Below, in pieces: positions 46,840 through 56,120 of a stretch of 64,000 nucleotides of DNA. The stretch's first letter is position 1. Each line of letters starts with the position of its first letter. The translations under genes and the position numbers were made by a program. The stretch is from Rhodoferax sp. PAMC 29310 (GTDB taxonomy: Bacteria > Pseudomonadota > Gammaproteobacteria > Burkholderiales > Burkholderiaceae_C), in contig NZ_CP072852.1 in NCBI RefSeq assembly GCF_017948265.1, forward strand, positions 3,658,001 through 3,722,000. Direction: 5' to 3'. Below the pieces are notes generated by a model. That model was not told the origin of the DNA. It did no database searches and worked only from the letters and a program-made list of their open reading frames with translations.

Positions 46840-47598
46840 CTATTTCTGGCGTTCCTGTGGCTGGATTTGGCTCTTGCGCAGGCGTTCCCGGCTGTTGCCC
46901 AAGTGGGTGCGCATGGCAGCACGGGCGGCGTCCACATCCTGATTGCGAATGGCATTCAGAATGCTTTCATGCTCAGCATGCACGCGTTGCAGATACTGGT
47001 AGCGCCCCTCCGGCGCGCTACTCGGCGTGTTCACCCGCGTGCGCGGGATGATCATGGCGCCCAGGTAAGTCATCAAGTCGGTAAAGTGCTGATTCTGGGT
47101 GGCGCGGGCCACTTCCATGTGGAACTGAAAGTCAGGCGGCACCGCATCAGAGTCTTGCTTGATGGAGTTTAGAAAGGCGTCAAGCGCCGCGGTGAGTGCG
47201 TTCAAATTCGTCTCGGTCCGACGCTGGGCCGCCAACCCAGCCGCTTCCGCTTCCAGGCTGATGCGCAGCTCCAGTACCGCGATGACATCGCTCACGGTGG
47301 CAAAGTCTTCGTCGGCAATCTTGAAGTTGCTGGTGTCGGCTGGTGGCAGGGCAAAGGTGCCAATGCCGTGCCGGGTTTCCACCTTTTTTGAGGCCTGCAG
47401 TTTCGAAATCGCCTCCCGAACCACTGTACGGCTGACATCAAAGCGGCCCATGATTTCCGCTTCGGACGGCAGTTTGTCACCTGGCTGGATGTGCCCATTC
47501 CGAATGTCTGCCTCCAAGCCTTCCACGATTTCCTGGACGAGACCGCGTGCACGCCGGGGCCGGGGGGCAAGATGACTAGGGGTTTTCACTGATTCCAT
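46840..47598 (-). CDS. GntR family regulator (FadR/FCD subfamily)
   Basis: 252 residues. Winged helix-turn-helix near 20-85 (GHIQPGDKLPSEAEIMGRFD, SRTVVREAISKLQA), then an FCD effector domain with metal-type histidines (about 100-230). FCD regulators of hexarate/hexuronate genes are usually repressors released by the sugar acid. Divergent from the uronate dehydrogenase operon, with a promoter/operator between. It most likely controls this whole cluster, by context. Confidence 0.92.
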   Translation of the reverse strand: MESVKTPSHLAPRPRRARGLVQEIVEGLEADIRNGHIQPGDKLPSEAEIMGRFDVSRTVVREAISKLQASKKVETRHGIGTFALPPADTSNFKIADEDFATVSDVIAVLELRISLEAEAAGLAAQRRTETNLNALTAALDAFLNSIKQDSDAVPPDFQFHMEVARATQNQHFTDLMTYLGAMIIPRTRVNTPSSAPEGRYQYLQRVHAEHESILNAIRNQDVDAARAAMRTHLGNSRERLRKSQIQPQERQK

Positions 47599-47608
47599 AT
47601 AAAACTTC

Positions 47609-47637
47609 TTGACCCGGTGAGGTGAGGTGCTGATAAT
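47609..47637 (+). promoter_or_regulatory. Strong sigma-70 promoter for the udh operon
   Basis: TTGACC (47609-47614), 17-base spacer, GATAAT (47632-47637). Each box has one mismatch to consensus and the spacing is ideal. The predicted start near 47644-47646 falls in the palindrome at 47644. Confidence 0.7.
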
Positions 47638-47643
47638 TTGTAC

Positions 47644-47654
47644 TTGTCAGACAA
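47644..47654. promoter_or_regulatory. Candidate GntR operator over the udh start site
   Basis: Perfect dyad TTGTC-A-GACAA, extended on both sides to ACTTGTCAGACAACT. It has the size of FCD-type GntR operators and sits at the predicted +1, where a bound repressor would block the polymerase. A further half-site TTGTCT lies at 47665-47670. Confidence 0.6.
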
Positions 47655-47744
47655 CTGATAACGGTTGTCTCAATGAAGCCACTTTAAAGCGACCCGCATG
47701 AATTGTCCAGCGCTTGCCAACAAGTATTTGAAAAGAGTAGAGAA

Positions 47745-48554
47745 ATGACGATCAAAGTCCACCACAAGCTTTTGTTGACCGGCGCCGCTGGCGGCCTTGG
47801 GCAGGTCTTGCGCGACCTGTTGGGCGCCAATTGCGATGTGCTTCGCGTGTCTGACTGGGCTGAAATGAGTCCTGCCCGCGCCGGTGAAGAAGTGGTGCAG
47901 GCTGATCTGGCCGACGCTGTCGCCGTGAGCGAGATGGTGCGTGGGGTAGATGCCATTGTTCATCTGGGTGGCGTCTCGGTGGAGAGTGCGTTTGCGCCCA
48001 TCATGCAAGCCAATATTCTGGGGGTGTTCAACCTCTATGAGGCGGCACGCAAACATGGTGTGAAGCGTGTGGTGTTCGCCAGCTCCAACCATGTCACCGG
48101 TTACTACCGGCAGTCGGAAACCATCACCGTCAACGACCCGCCCCGCCCGGACAGTCTTTACGGGGTCAGCAAGGCCTTTGGCGAGGACTTGTCGCGTTTC
48201 TACTTTGACCGCTACGGCATTGAGACTGCCTGTGTTCGCATTGGCTCGTCATTCCCGGAACCAAAAGACCGGCGCATGTTGGCCACCTGGTTGAGCACGG
48301 GGGACTTGCACGGCCTGATCACCGCTTGCCTGACCACGCCAGTGCTGGGACACAGCGTGATTTTTGGCATGTCCAACAACGCCGTTTCCTGGTGGGACAA
48401 CGCCGGCGCACGCCATGTGGGCTATGTGCCCCAGGACAGCTCGGACGGGTTCCGGGAAGCCGTCTATGCCCGCACCCCCGCGCCCGACTTCTCCGATCCG
48501 GCCGCCGTGTACCAAGGCGGTGGGTTTCTGACCGCAGGCCCCTTTGATGTCTGA
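47745..48554 (+). CDS. udh: Uronate dehydrogenase
   Basis: NAD-dependent oxidation of D-galacturonate and D-glucuronate to the aldarolactones. Short-chain/extended SDR of 269 residues from the ATG at 47745 (an in-frame start at 47703 would add a leader upstream of the gAGAAATG context). GxxGxxG at 13-19 (GAAGGLG), catalytic Y139 and K143 in LYGVSKAFGED, and FASSNHVTGYY, typical of Udh. First structural gene of the operon; its stop overlaps the lactonase start. Confidence 0.93.
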   Translation: MTIKVHHKLLLTGAAGGLGQVLRDLLGANCDVLRVSDWAEMSPARAGEEVVQADLADAVAVSEMVRGVDAIVHLGGVSVESAFAPIMQANILGVFNLYEAARKHGVKRVVFASSNHVTGYYRQSETITVNDPPRPDSLYGVSKAFGEDLSRFYFDRYGIETACVRIGSSFPEPKDRRMLATWLSTGDLHGLITACLTTPVLGHSVIFGMSNNAVSWWDNAGARHVGYVPQDSSDGFREAVYARTPAPDFSDPAAVYQGGGFLTAGPFDV

Positions 48555-49452
48555 GTACACCGTCATTTCCGAGACTCGCGATCAGGTGGGCGAGTGCCCG
48601 GTCTGGTCAGTGGTAGAGCAAGCACTGTACTGGGTGGACATTGAAGGTCGCCTGATTCGGCGTCTGGACTGGGCTAGCAAGACCCAACTGAGCTGGCGTT
48701 TGCCAGAGCGGGTCGGTTGTATCGCGCTGAGTGCCAAAGGTGGCTTGGTGGCGGCCATGGAAACCGGGGTGTTCGCCGTGCAATTGCTGGCCGCCTCCGA
48801 AGTGCACTTGTCCTGCCTCGCCAGCATTCAGCACCCCCAGACCAATATGCGCTTCAACGACGGTCGCTGTGACGCAATGGGTCGGTTTTGGGTCAGCACC
48901 ATGTGCATGGACATGTCCCTGGCCGCGCTGGTGGGTGCCGTGTATTGTCTGGATGAGTCAGGTTTGGGGCAGCCACGGGTGGATGGACTGATCACACCCA
49001 ATGGCATCGCCTTCAGTACGGATGGCAAGACAGCCTACTTGTCGGACTCCCACCCCTCGGTGCAAAAAATTTGGACCTTTGACTTTGCCGCGCCCGCCGG
49101 CGAGCTGTCCAACCGACGTTTGTTTGCCGACATGACAGAAATGCCGGGCCGCCCCGATGGCGCAGCCGTTGACGTCAATGGTTGCTATTGGATTTGCGGA
49201 AATGACGCCGGTCTCGTTCATTGTTTTTCGCCACAAGGCGAGTTACTTCGCTCTCTCGCAGTTCCCGTCGCCAAGCCCTCCATGTGCGCCTTTGGTGGGC
49301 CAAACCTGAATCAATTGCTGGTGACTTCCATCCTGCCAGCCTCGGAATCTCGCGCACAACCCGGACTCAATGGCTCGGTGTTTGCACTGGATGCTGGCGT
49401 GGCCGGCTTGGCTGAGCCCTGCTTTTCCCGCTTTCCCGTCAGTTCTATTTAA
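48547..49452 (+). CDS. SMP-30/gluconolactonase family lactonase
   Basis: 301 residues from the ATG at 48547, eight bases inside the end of udh. Six-bladed propeller hydrolase with metal residues in GECPVWS (E16), ITPNGIAFSTDG (N) and GRPDGAAVDVNGCYWICG (D). After Udh it most likely opens the galactaro/glucaro-lactone. SMP-30-type hexarolactonases of the UxuL kind have been described in proteobacterial uronate operons; assignment to that subgroup is inference. Confidence 0.87.
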   Translation: MSEYTVISETRDQVGECPVWSVVEQALYWVDIEGRLIRRLDWASKTQLSWRLPERVGCIALSAKGGLVAAMETGVFAVQLLAASEVHLSCLASIQHPQTNMRFNDGRCDAMGRFWVSTMCMDMSLAALVGAVYCLDESGLGQPRVDGLITPNGIAFSTDGKTAYLSDSHPSVQKIWTFDFAAPAGELSNRRLFADMTEMPGRPDGAAVDVNGCYWICGNDAGLVHCFSPQGELLRSLAVPVAKPSMCAFGGPNLNQLLVTSILPASESRAQPGLNGSVFALDAGVAGLAEPCFSRFPVSSI

Positions 49453-49477
49453 CCGGTCAATAAAGGAGACAACCACC

Positions 49478-50461
49478 ATGACCTTCCGTAGAAACTTCAT
49501 CGCTGCTGCCGTCGCTGCTGTGGCATTCACTTCATCCTTTCACGCGCAAGCCGAGGACATCGTTCTCAAAGCCTCCGATACGCACCCGGCGGGCTACCCC
49601 ACCGTGGTCGCGGTCGAGAACATGGGTAAAAAGCTGGAAGCAGCTACCAATGGCCGCATCAAGATGAAGATGTACCCTGGTGCTGTGCTTGGCCAGGAAA
49701 AAGAAGCCGTTGAGCAAGTTCAGATTGGTGCGATTCAAATCGCCCGCATTTCCCTGGGCGTGGTCGGTCCGGTAGCGCCAGATGTGGACGTGTTCAACAT
49801 GCCCTTCGTCTTTCGCAATATTGCCCATATGCGCGCCGTCATTGACGGCCCCATTGGTGCGGAATTGTTGGAGAAGGTCACCAACAGCCCGGCGCGGCTG
49901 GTCGCCCTGGGATGGATGGACGGCGGTGCACGCAGTCTGTACACCAAAAAACTCGTCAAAACACCGGCAGACATGGCCGGTATCAAAGTCCGCATGATGG
50001 GCAACCCCCTGTTTGTGGACACCATGAATGCCATGGGCGGCAATGGCATTTCCATGTCCTATGGCGAGGTGTTCAGCGCCTTGCAAACCGGTGTGATCGA
50101 TGGCGCCGAGAACAACCCGCCGAGCTTCTTCACCTCCAACCACTACACAACCGGTACCAAGTACTACGCGCAGACCAACCACCTGATCATTCCTGAGCTG
50201 TTGGTCATGTCCAAAGTCACCTGGGACAAGCTGACCCCAGCTGACCAAACGCTGATGAAAAAAGTGGCGCGTGAGGCTCAAATGGAGCAACGCGTCTTGT
50301 GGGACAAGAGCGTCGCCGAGTACACCGAAAAACTCAAAGCCGCTGGCATTGAGTTCGTGCAAGTCGATCAAAAGCTCTTCTTTGACGCCACCGCACCCGT
50401 GCGGGCCAAGTACGGCGCCAAGTTTGCCGATTTGATGAAGCGCATTGACGCCACCAAGTAA
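49478..50461 (+). CDS. dctP: TRAP transporter substrate-binding protein (DctP family)
   Basis: 327 residues. AAGGAGA ribosome-binding site and signal peptide (about 1-25, cleavage after AQA) fix the ATG at 49478. DctP fold: LKASDTHPAGYPTVVAVENM, the conserved arginine in GIKVRMMGNPLF, and GVIDGAENNPPSFF. It captures the substrate in the periplasm; from context a hexuronate or hexarate. The symbol is a family name. Confidence 0.92.
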   Translation: MTFRRNFIAAAVAAVAFTSSFHAQAEDIVLKASDTHPAGYPTVVAVENMGKKLEAATNGRIKMKMYPGAVLGQEKEAVEQVQIGAIQIARISLGVVGPVAPDVDVFNMPFVFRNIAHMRAVIDGPIGAELLEKVTNSPARLVALGWMDGGARSLYTKKLVKTPADMAGIKVRMMGNPLFVDTMNAMGGNGISMSYGEVFSALQTGVIDGAENNPPSFFTSNHYTTGTKYYAQTNHLIIPELLVMSKVTWDKLTPADQTLMKKVAREAQMEQRVLWDKSVAEYTEKLKAAGIEFVQVDQKLFFDATAPVRAKYGAKFADLMKRIDATK

Positions 50462-50528
50462 TTGAAAAAGACAGGGCCGGCTGCGTCGCCACGCGATGCA
50501 GCCCGCTTTGTTGCGCCTGGAAGACGAT

Positions 50529-51056
50529 ATGAAAAACAATATTTTGCGTTGTAGTGACCTGCTGTATCTCGCGTGCATCTGGATCTCCGGTGCCTCGGTT
50601 TTTGTGATGGCTCTCATCATTCCCTGGGGCATTTTTGCCCGCTATGTGCTGGGCACCGGCTCGCAATGGCCTGAGCCGGTCTCTATCCTGTTGATGGTTG
50701 TTTTCACCTTTTTTGGAGCCGCCGCTGCGTACCGCGCAGGCTCTCATATTGCGGTGGCCATGGTGACAGACCGCATGCCCGCAGCCATCAGGCGCGGTGT
50801 CGCGGTTTTGGTGAACTTTCTGATGCTGGCTGTGGCCGCATTCATGACCTATTACGGGGCCAAGTTGTGCATCGGCACCTGGGGGCAAAACATTGGTGAG
50901 ATTCCGTGGATGCCCGTAGGCGCGACCTATTTGCCCGTCCCACTGGGCGGTGCTGTGACCTTTTTATTCACGCTCGAACACATTTTTCTGGGCCACCAGG
51001 GCAACCGCGCCGTGGTCACTTTTGACCATGAAAAACTTGAACTAGGGGAACTCTGA
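50529..51056 (+). CDS. dctQ: TRAP transporter small permease (DctQ family)
   Basis: 175 residues from the ATG at 50529 (GGAAG upstream); the ATG at 50496 is a less likely start. Four helices, with the family motif FARYVLGTGSQWPEPVSILLM near residues 35-55. Its stop and the start of dctM share one base (51056), so the permease subunits are made together. Confidence 0.9.
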   Translation: MKNNILRCSDLLYLACIWISGASVFVMALIIPWGIFARYVLGTGSQWPEPVSILLMVVFTFFGAAAAYRAGSHIAVAMVTDRMPAAIRRGVAVLVNFLMLAVAAFMTYYGAKLCIGTWGQNIGEIPWMPVGATYLPVPLGGAVTFLFTLEHIFLGHQGNRAVVTFDHEKLELGEL

Positions 51057-52339
51057 TGGACGCGTTCGTACTGTTAGGGTCCTTCCTGGGCCTGATGATT
51101 ATTGGTATGCCAGTGGCGTACGCGCTGGGCCTGTCCGCCTTGATTGGCGCCTGGTGGATTGATATTCCGCTGGATGCGGTGATGATCGCCATCGCTGCCG
51201 GTGTCAATAAGTTCTCCCTGCTGGCCATTCCCTTCTTTGTGCTGGCCGGCGCCATCATGGCCGAGGGCGGCATGTCCCGCCGACTGGTGGCTTTCGCCAG
51301 CGTTCTGGTAGGGTTTGTGCGTGGCGGTTTGTCATTGGTCAATATTTTGGCCTCCACCTTCTTCGGTGCCATTTCTGGCTCGTCCATGGCCGACACCGCT
51401 TCTATTGGATCGGTTTTGATTCCCGAAATGGAGAAGAAAGGCTACCCACGCTCCTTCGCGACGGCGGTGACTGTGGCGGGCTCTGTGCAGGCCATTCTGA
51501 TACCCCCCAGCCACAACGCGGTGATCTATTCGCTGGCGGCGGGTGGTTCAGTGTCCATTGCGGCTTTGTTCCTGGCGGGCATTCTGCCGGGCTTGTTGCT
51601 GGGGCTGACGCTGGCCATCATGTGCCTGTTCATAGCCAAAAAGAAAAACTTCCCAAAAGGGCGACGCATTCCGATGCGTGAAGCGCTACGCATTTGCGCC
51701 GATGCCATGTGGGGCTTGATGACGATGGTGATTATTCTGGGCGGCATCCTGTCGGGCATCTTCACCGCCACCGAATCCGCCGCCATTGCGGTGATCTGGG
51801 CCTTTTTTGTGACCTTGTTCATCTACCGCGACTACAAGTGGAATGAGCTGCCCAAGCTGGTGCACCGCACCGTCAAGACGCTGGCCATTGTGATGATCCT
51901 GATTGGTTTTGCCGCCAGTTTTGGCTACATCATGACCTTGATGCAGATTCCGCAGCAGATCACCGAAATGTTCACCAGCGTGTCAGACAACAAGTACGTG
52001 GTGCTCTTGATGATCAACGTGCTCTTGCTGCTTTTGGGCACGCTGATGGACATGGCACCGCTGATTCTGATCATGACGCCGATTCTGCTGCCAGTGGTAA
52101 CCGCCATTGGCGTGGACCCGGTTCACTTCGGCATGATCATGATGGTCAACCTCGGCATGGGCCTGATCACACCGCCCGTGGGTGGCGTGTTGTTCGTGGG
52201 CGCTGCTGTGGCCAAGCTGCCGATTGAGTCTGTGATCAAGGCGCTTTACCCCTTCTTTGGCGCCTTGCTGGTGGTCTTGATGGCGGTGACCTATGTGCCG
52301 GCGCTGTCCATGTGGCTGCCCAACCTGCTTCTGAAATAA
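51056..52339 (+). CDS. dctM: TRAP transporter large permease (DctM family)
   Basis: 427 residues, about 12 helices, the Na+-coupled transport subunit. Family stretches: GMPVAYALGLSALIG, FFGAISGSSMADTASIGSVLIP, IPPSHNAVIYSLAAG and NLGMGLITPPVGGVLFVG. Follows DctQ directly and ends 12 bases before the second dehydratase. Confidence 0.95.
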   Translation: MDAFVLLGSFLGLMIIGMPVAYALGLSALIGAWWIDIPLDAVMIAIAAGVNKFSLLAIPFFVLAGAIMAEGGMSRRLVAFASVLVGFVRGGLSLVNILASTFFGAISGSSMADTASIGSVLIPEMEKKGYPRSFATAVTVAGSVQAILIPPSHNAVIYSLAAGGSVSIAALFLAGILPGLLLGLTLAIMCLFIAKKKNFPKGRRIPMREALRICADAMWGLMTMVIILGGILSGIFTATESAAIAVIWAFFVTLFIYRDYKWNELPKLVHRTVKTLAIVMILIGFAASFGYIMTLMQIPQQITEMFTSVSDNKYVVLLMINVLLLLLGTLMDMAPLILIMTPILLPVVTAIGVDPVHFGMIMMVNLGMGLITPPVGGVLFVGAAVAKLPIESVIKALYPFFGALLVVLMAVTYVPALSMWLPNLLLK

Positions 52340-52351
52340 GGACCGCTTGTC

Positions 52352-53617
52352 ATGAAAATTGTCGATGTCCGCGTCACTCCCATCGCCATCAAGGACCCGG
52401 CCTTGCTCAACGCCGCTGGCGTGCATGAGCCCTTTGGTTTGCGCTCCATCATTGAGGTGGTGGGCGCCAACGGCGAAGTGGGGCTGGGTGAAACCTATGG
52501 CGACGCACCTGTGCTGGATTTGTTAACCCGCACCCAAGGCAGCCTGATCGGTCTTTCGGCATTTGACACCAACGGCCTGTGGGCCCGGGTGGTCGCCCAT
52601 GCCCCGAAAACCAACTCGGGCCAGGTGGAGATGGAACTGGCCCCCGGCTCGCTGGGCAGCAACTTGATCAACAGCGTGTTCTCTGCGTTTGAGGTGGCGC
52701 TTCTGGACTTGCAAGCCCGCACGCTGGGCATTCCGCTGGTGGAGCTGCTGGGCGGCGCGGTGCGTGACAAGGTGCCTTACTCGGCTTACCTGTTTTACAA
52801 GTGGGACGCCTCGGTTGACGCTGAGTACGCGCCCGACCCCTATGGCGAGGCGGTGAATGCTGCGCAGATCGTGCAGCAGGCGCGCCAGATGATTGACCAA
52901 TACGGTTTCGAAAGCATCAAGCTCAAAGCCGGTGTGTTTGACCCCGAGGAAGAGGCCGGCGCTATTTTGGCGCTGAAGGCCGAATTTCCCGAGCACCAGC
53001 TTCGCATTGATCCGAACAGCAATTGGTCCATGGCCACCAGCCTGCGTGTGGCCGACAAGCTAGCTGGTTGCCTGGAGTACTACGAAGACCCCACCCCCAC
53101 GCTGGAGGGCATGGCGGCGTTGCACAAGGCCACCGGTTTGCCCTTGGCCACCAATATGGTCATCACCAACTGGGCCGAGCTGCGCCGCAGCATCGAACTC
53201 AATGCCGTGCAAATTTTGCTGTCAGATCACCACTACTGGGGCGGTCTGCGCGTCACCCAGGCGCTGGCACGCACCTGCAGCACCTTTGGGCTGGGACTGT
53301 CCATGCACTCCAACTCGCACCTGGGCATTAGCCTGATGGCAATGACCCACCTGGCGGCTTCGGTGCATCACCTCAGCTATGCCTGCGACACGCACTACCC
53401 GTGGCAGAGCGATGAGGTCTTGGTGGGCGGCAAGGTGCCCATCACGGGTGGCTGTGTTCACCTGACCGACCAGCCCGGCTTGGGCGTGACGCTCGACCAG
53501 GACCGCTTGGCCGAGCTGCACGCCGCCTACCAGCACTGTCGCATTCGCACCCGCAATGACGTCGTTCAGATGCAGCGGTTTCGGCCCGACTGGCAGCAAA
53601 TCAAGCCGCGGTTTTAG
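52352..53617 (+). CDS. Glucarate dehydratase-like enolase superfamily protein
   Basis: 421 residues, paralogue of GudD at 45386 but clearly diverged and shorter. The GlucD residue set is complete: K190/K192 (IKLKAGV), D220 and N222 (RIDPNSNW), E245 (YYEDP), N268 (ATNMV), D292 (LSDHHYWGG) and H319 (SMHSNSHLG). It therefore probably dehydrates an aldarate to the same or an epimeric keto-deoxy acid. Possible substrates are glucarate, idarate or galactarate. Confidence 0.85.
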   Translation: MKIVDVRVTPIAIKDPALLNAAGVHEPFGLRSIIEVVGANGEVGLGETYGDAPVLDLLTRTQGSLIGLSAFDTNGLWARVVAHAPKTNSGQVEMELAPGSLGSNLINSVFSAFEVALLDLQARTLGIPLVELLGGAVRDKVPYSAYLFYKWDASVDAEYAPDPYGEAVNAAQIVQQARQMIDQYGFESIKLKAGVFDPEEEAGAILALKAEFPEHQLRIDPNSNWSMATSLRVADKLAGCLEYYEDPTPTLEGMAALHKATGLPLATNMVITNWAELRRSIELNAVQILLSDHHYWGGLRVTQALARTCSTFGLGLSMHSNSHLGISLMAMTHLAASVHHLSYACDTHYPWQSDEVLVGGKVPITGGCVHLTDQPGLGVTLDQDRLAELHAAYQHCRIRTRNDVVQMQRFRPDWQQIKPRF

Positions 53618-53630
53618 CGCTCAAATTTAT

Positions 53631-53683
53631 AGATCAAATTGGCCTCTAGCGCAGGTAATACCTGCGCAGTTAGCTATCAATTC
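53631..53683. repeat. Intergenic dispersed repeat (best copy)
   Basis: Begins AGATCAAATTGGCCTCTAGC, has the perfect inner palindrome GCGCAGGTA-A-TACCTGCGC (53649-53667), and ends GTTAGCTATCAATTC. It resembles a short repeat I know from Comamonadaceae intergenic DNA. It could fold in mRNA between the dehydratase and kdgD and may thin transcription or stabilise ends. Related segments are at 63556, 20916 and 4359. Confidence 0.65.
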
Positions 53684-53715
53684 AGAAGTAACCATTTATT
53701 CAGGAAAGACCCATC

Positions 53716-54627
53716 ATGAATCCACAAGACCTCAAATCCATCATGTCTCAGGGCCTGTTGTCGTTCCCTGTGACCGACTTTGACGCCCAGGGCGACTTCA
53801 ACGCCAAAAGTTATGCCGAGCGCCTGGAGTGGCTGGCCCCGTACGGCGCCTCGGCCCTGTTTGCCGCCGGTGGCACGGGTGAGTTTTTCTCGCTGACCGG
53901 CGATGAGTACCCGTCCATCATCAAAACGGCGGTGGACACCTGCCGTGGAAAAGTGCCCATCATTGCCGGCGCGGGCGGCACGACCCGTTTTGCCATTCAG
54001 TGCGCGCAAGAAGCCGAGCGCCTCGGTGCCCACGGCGTCTTGTTGCTGCCCCACTACCTGACCGAAGCCGGTCAGGAGGGCCTGATCGCCCATGTGGAAG
54101 CGGTGTGCAAAAGCGTGAAATTTGGCGTGATTGTTTACAACCGCAATGTCTGCAAGCTCACTGCCGAGTCGCTGGCGATTCTGGCCGACCGCTGCCCCAA
54201 CCTGATCGGTTTCAAGGACGGCGTGGGCGACATTGAAGCCATGTCCACCATCTACCTGAAGATGGGCGACCGCTTTGCCTACCTGGGTGGACTGCCCACC
54301 GCCGAGGTTTATGCGGCAGCCTACAAGGCGTTGGGAACACCGGTTTACTCGTCAGCGGTGTTCAACTTCATCCCCAAAACCGCCATGGACTTTTACAAAG
54401 CCGTGGCCGTTGATGACATGGCCACGCAGCACCGTCTGCTGAAAGACTTCTTCATGCCTTACCTGGCGATTCGCAACAAGGTGCCCGGCTACGGGGTGAG
54501 CATCATCAAGGCCGGCGCCACCCTGGTGGGGCACCCGGCCGGTCCAGTGCGCGCGCCGTTGACCGACCTCACACCCGCAGAGATGGAACAGCTCGATGTG
54601 CTGATCAAGGCACTCGGCCCTCAGTAA
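53716..54627 (+). CDS. kdgD: 5-dehydro-4-deoxyglucarate dehydratase
   Basis: DHDPS-family lyase that removes water and CO2 from 5-dehydro-4-deoxy-D-glucarate to give 2-oxoglutarate semialdehyde. 303 residues. Schiff-base lysine K167 in [10 protein letters not shown]141 in VIVYNRN, and [14 protein letters not shown] in the active site. Joins the output of all three dehydratases in the cluster. Confidence 0.95.
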   Translation: MNPQDLKSIMSQGLLSFPVTDFDAQGDFNAKSYAERLEWLAPYGASALFAAGGTGEFFSLTGDEYPSIIKTAVDTCRGKVPIIAGAGGTTRFAIQCAQEAERLGAHGVLLLPHYLTEAGQEGLIAHVEAVCKSVKFGVIVYNRNVCKLTAESLAILADRCPNLIGFKDGVGDIEAMSTIYLKMGDRFAYLGGLPTAEVYAAAYKALGTPVYSSAVFNFIPKTAMDFYKAVAVDDMATQHRLLKDFFMPYLAIRNKVPGYGVSIIKAGATLVGHPAGPVRAPLTDLTPAEMEQLDVLIKALGPQ

Positions 54628-54650
54628 CTTCACAACCGAAAAGACACGGC

Positions 54651-56090
54651 ATGACACAAAAATTTGACAACCTGATCAATGGCACCTGGGTCGCTGGCGC
54701 CAGCTACAGCCCCAACATCAACCCCTCCAACCTGAGCGACGTGCTGGGTGATTACGCTCAGGCCAGCGCCGAACACCTGGATTCGGCCGTGCAAGCGGCC
54801 CGTGCCGCTTTCCCCGCTTGGTCGGTCTCGGGCATTCAGGCCCGGTCTGATGCGCTGGACAAGATTGGCACCGAGATTCTGGCCCGCCGCGAAGAGTTGG
54901 GCACCCTGCTGGCCCGTGAAGAAGGCAAGACCCTCGCAGAAGGCATTGGCGAAGCCGCCCGCGCTGGCAATATTTTCAAGTTCTTTGCGGGTGAATGCCT
55001 GCGTTTGGCGGGTGAGACTTTGCCTTCAGTGCGCCCCGGTATTGGCGTTGAAGTCACCCGCGAGCCCATGGGCGTGGTGGGTTTGATCACGCCGTGGAAC
55101 TTTCCCATTGCCATTCCGGCCTGGAAGATTGCACCAGCCCTGGCCTACGGCAACTGCGTGGTCTTCAAACCCGCTGATCTGGTGCCTGGCTGCGCTTGGG
55201 CGCTGGCCGAGATCATCAGCCGCAGCGGCATTCCCGCGGGTGTTTTCAATCTCGTCATGGGACGCGGCAGTGTCATCGGCGACCCGCTGGTGAACCACCC
55301 CGGCGTGGACGCCATCAGCTTCACCGGCTCACAAGGTGTGGGCGGGCGTATTGCCCAGCAGTGCGCCGTGAACCTCAAAAAGGTGCAGCTGGAAATGGGC
55401 GGTAAGAACCCGCAAGTCATTCTGGATGACGCCGATTTGGCGCAAGCCGTGGAGCTCAGCGTGCAAAGCGCGTTCTTCTCGACCGGCCAGCGCTGCACGG
55501 CGTCCAGCCGACTCATCGTGACCGATGCCATTTACCCCCGTTTCCTGGACGCCATGAAAACGCGCATGGCCAGCTTGAAGGTCGGTGATGCGCAGCAAGC
55601 GGGTATTGATATCGGCCCCGTGTCGTCTCTGACTCAGCTGGAGCAAGACCTGTCTTACGTGCAGATTGGTCAGGATGAAGGTGCGGTGCTGGTGGCTGGT
55701 GGCGAACGTCTGGCGCGTGACAACGAGGGCTTCTACATGGCCCCGGCCTTGCTGACCGAGACCACCGCCACCATGCGGATCAACCGCGAAGAAGTGTTTG
55801 GCCCGGTGGCCAGCATCATCCGTGTCAAAGGTTACGAGGAAGCGCTGGCCGAGGCCAATAACACGCCGTTTGGGCTGTCAGCGGGCATTGCCACCACTTC
55901 GCTGAAATACGCCACGCACTTCAAGCGCCACAGTCAAGCCGGCATGGTGATGGTCAACCTGCCCACGGCCGGTGTCGACTACCACGTGCCATTTGGCGGG
56001 CGCAAGTCCTCCAGCTACGGCTCGCGCGAGCAGGGCAAGTACGCGCAGGAGTTCTTCACCACCGTGAAAACGGCGTATACCCTGTCCTGA
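54651..56090 (+). CDS. 2-oxoglutarate semialdehyde (2,5-dioxovalerate) dehydrogenase
   Basis: NAD(P)-dependent aldehyde dehydrogenase, 479 residues. N150 in ITPWNFPIAIP, E248 in QLEMGGKNP, catalytic C282 in STGQRCTASS. Follows kdgD by 23 bases, so it most likely makes 2-oxoglutarate for the TCA cycle as the last step. The substrate is assigned from context, since ALDH families overlap. Confidence 0.9.
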   Translation: MTQKFDNLINGTWVAGASYSPNINPSNLSDVLGDYAQASAEHLDSAVQAARAAFPAWSVSGIQARSDALDKIGTEILARREELGTLLAREEGKTLAEGIGEAARAGNIFKFFAGECLRLAGETLPSVRPGIGVEVTREPMGVVGLITPWNFPIAIPAWKIAPALAYGNCVVFKPADLVPGCAWALAEIISRSGIPAGVFNLVMGRGSVIGDPLVNHPGVDAISFTGSQGVGGRIAQQCAVNLKKVQLEMGGKNPQVILDDADLAQAVELSVQSAFFSTGQRCTASSRLIVTDAIYPRFLDAMKTRMASLKVGDAQQAGIDIGPVSSLTQLEQDLSYVQIGQDEGAVLVAGGERLARDNEGFYMAPALLTETTATMRINREEVFGPVASIIRVKGYEEALAEANNTPFGLSAGIATTSLKYATHFKRHSQAGMVMVNLPTAGVDYHVPFGGRKSSSYGSREQGKYAQEFFTTVKTAYTLS

Positions 56091-56120
56091 TGCCATTGCC
56101 TGCTGCCGGAGTTTTCTGCC

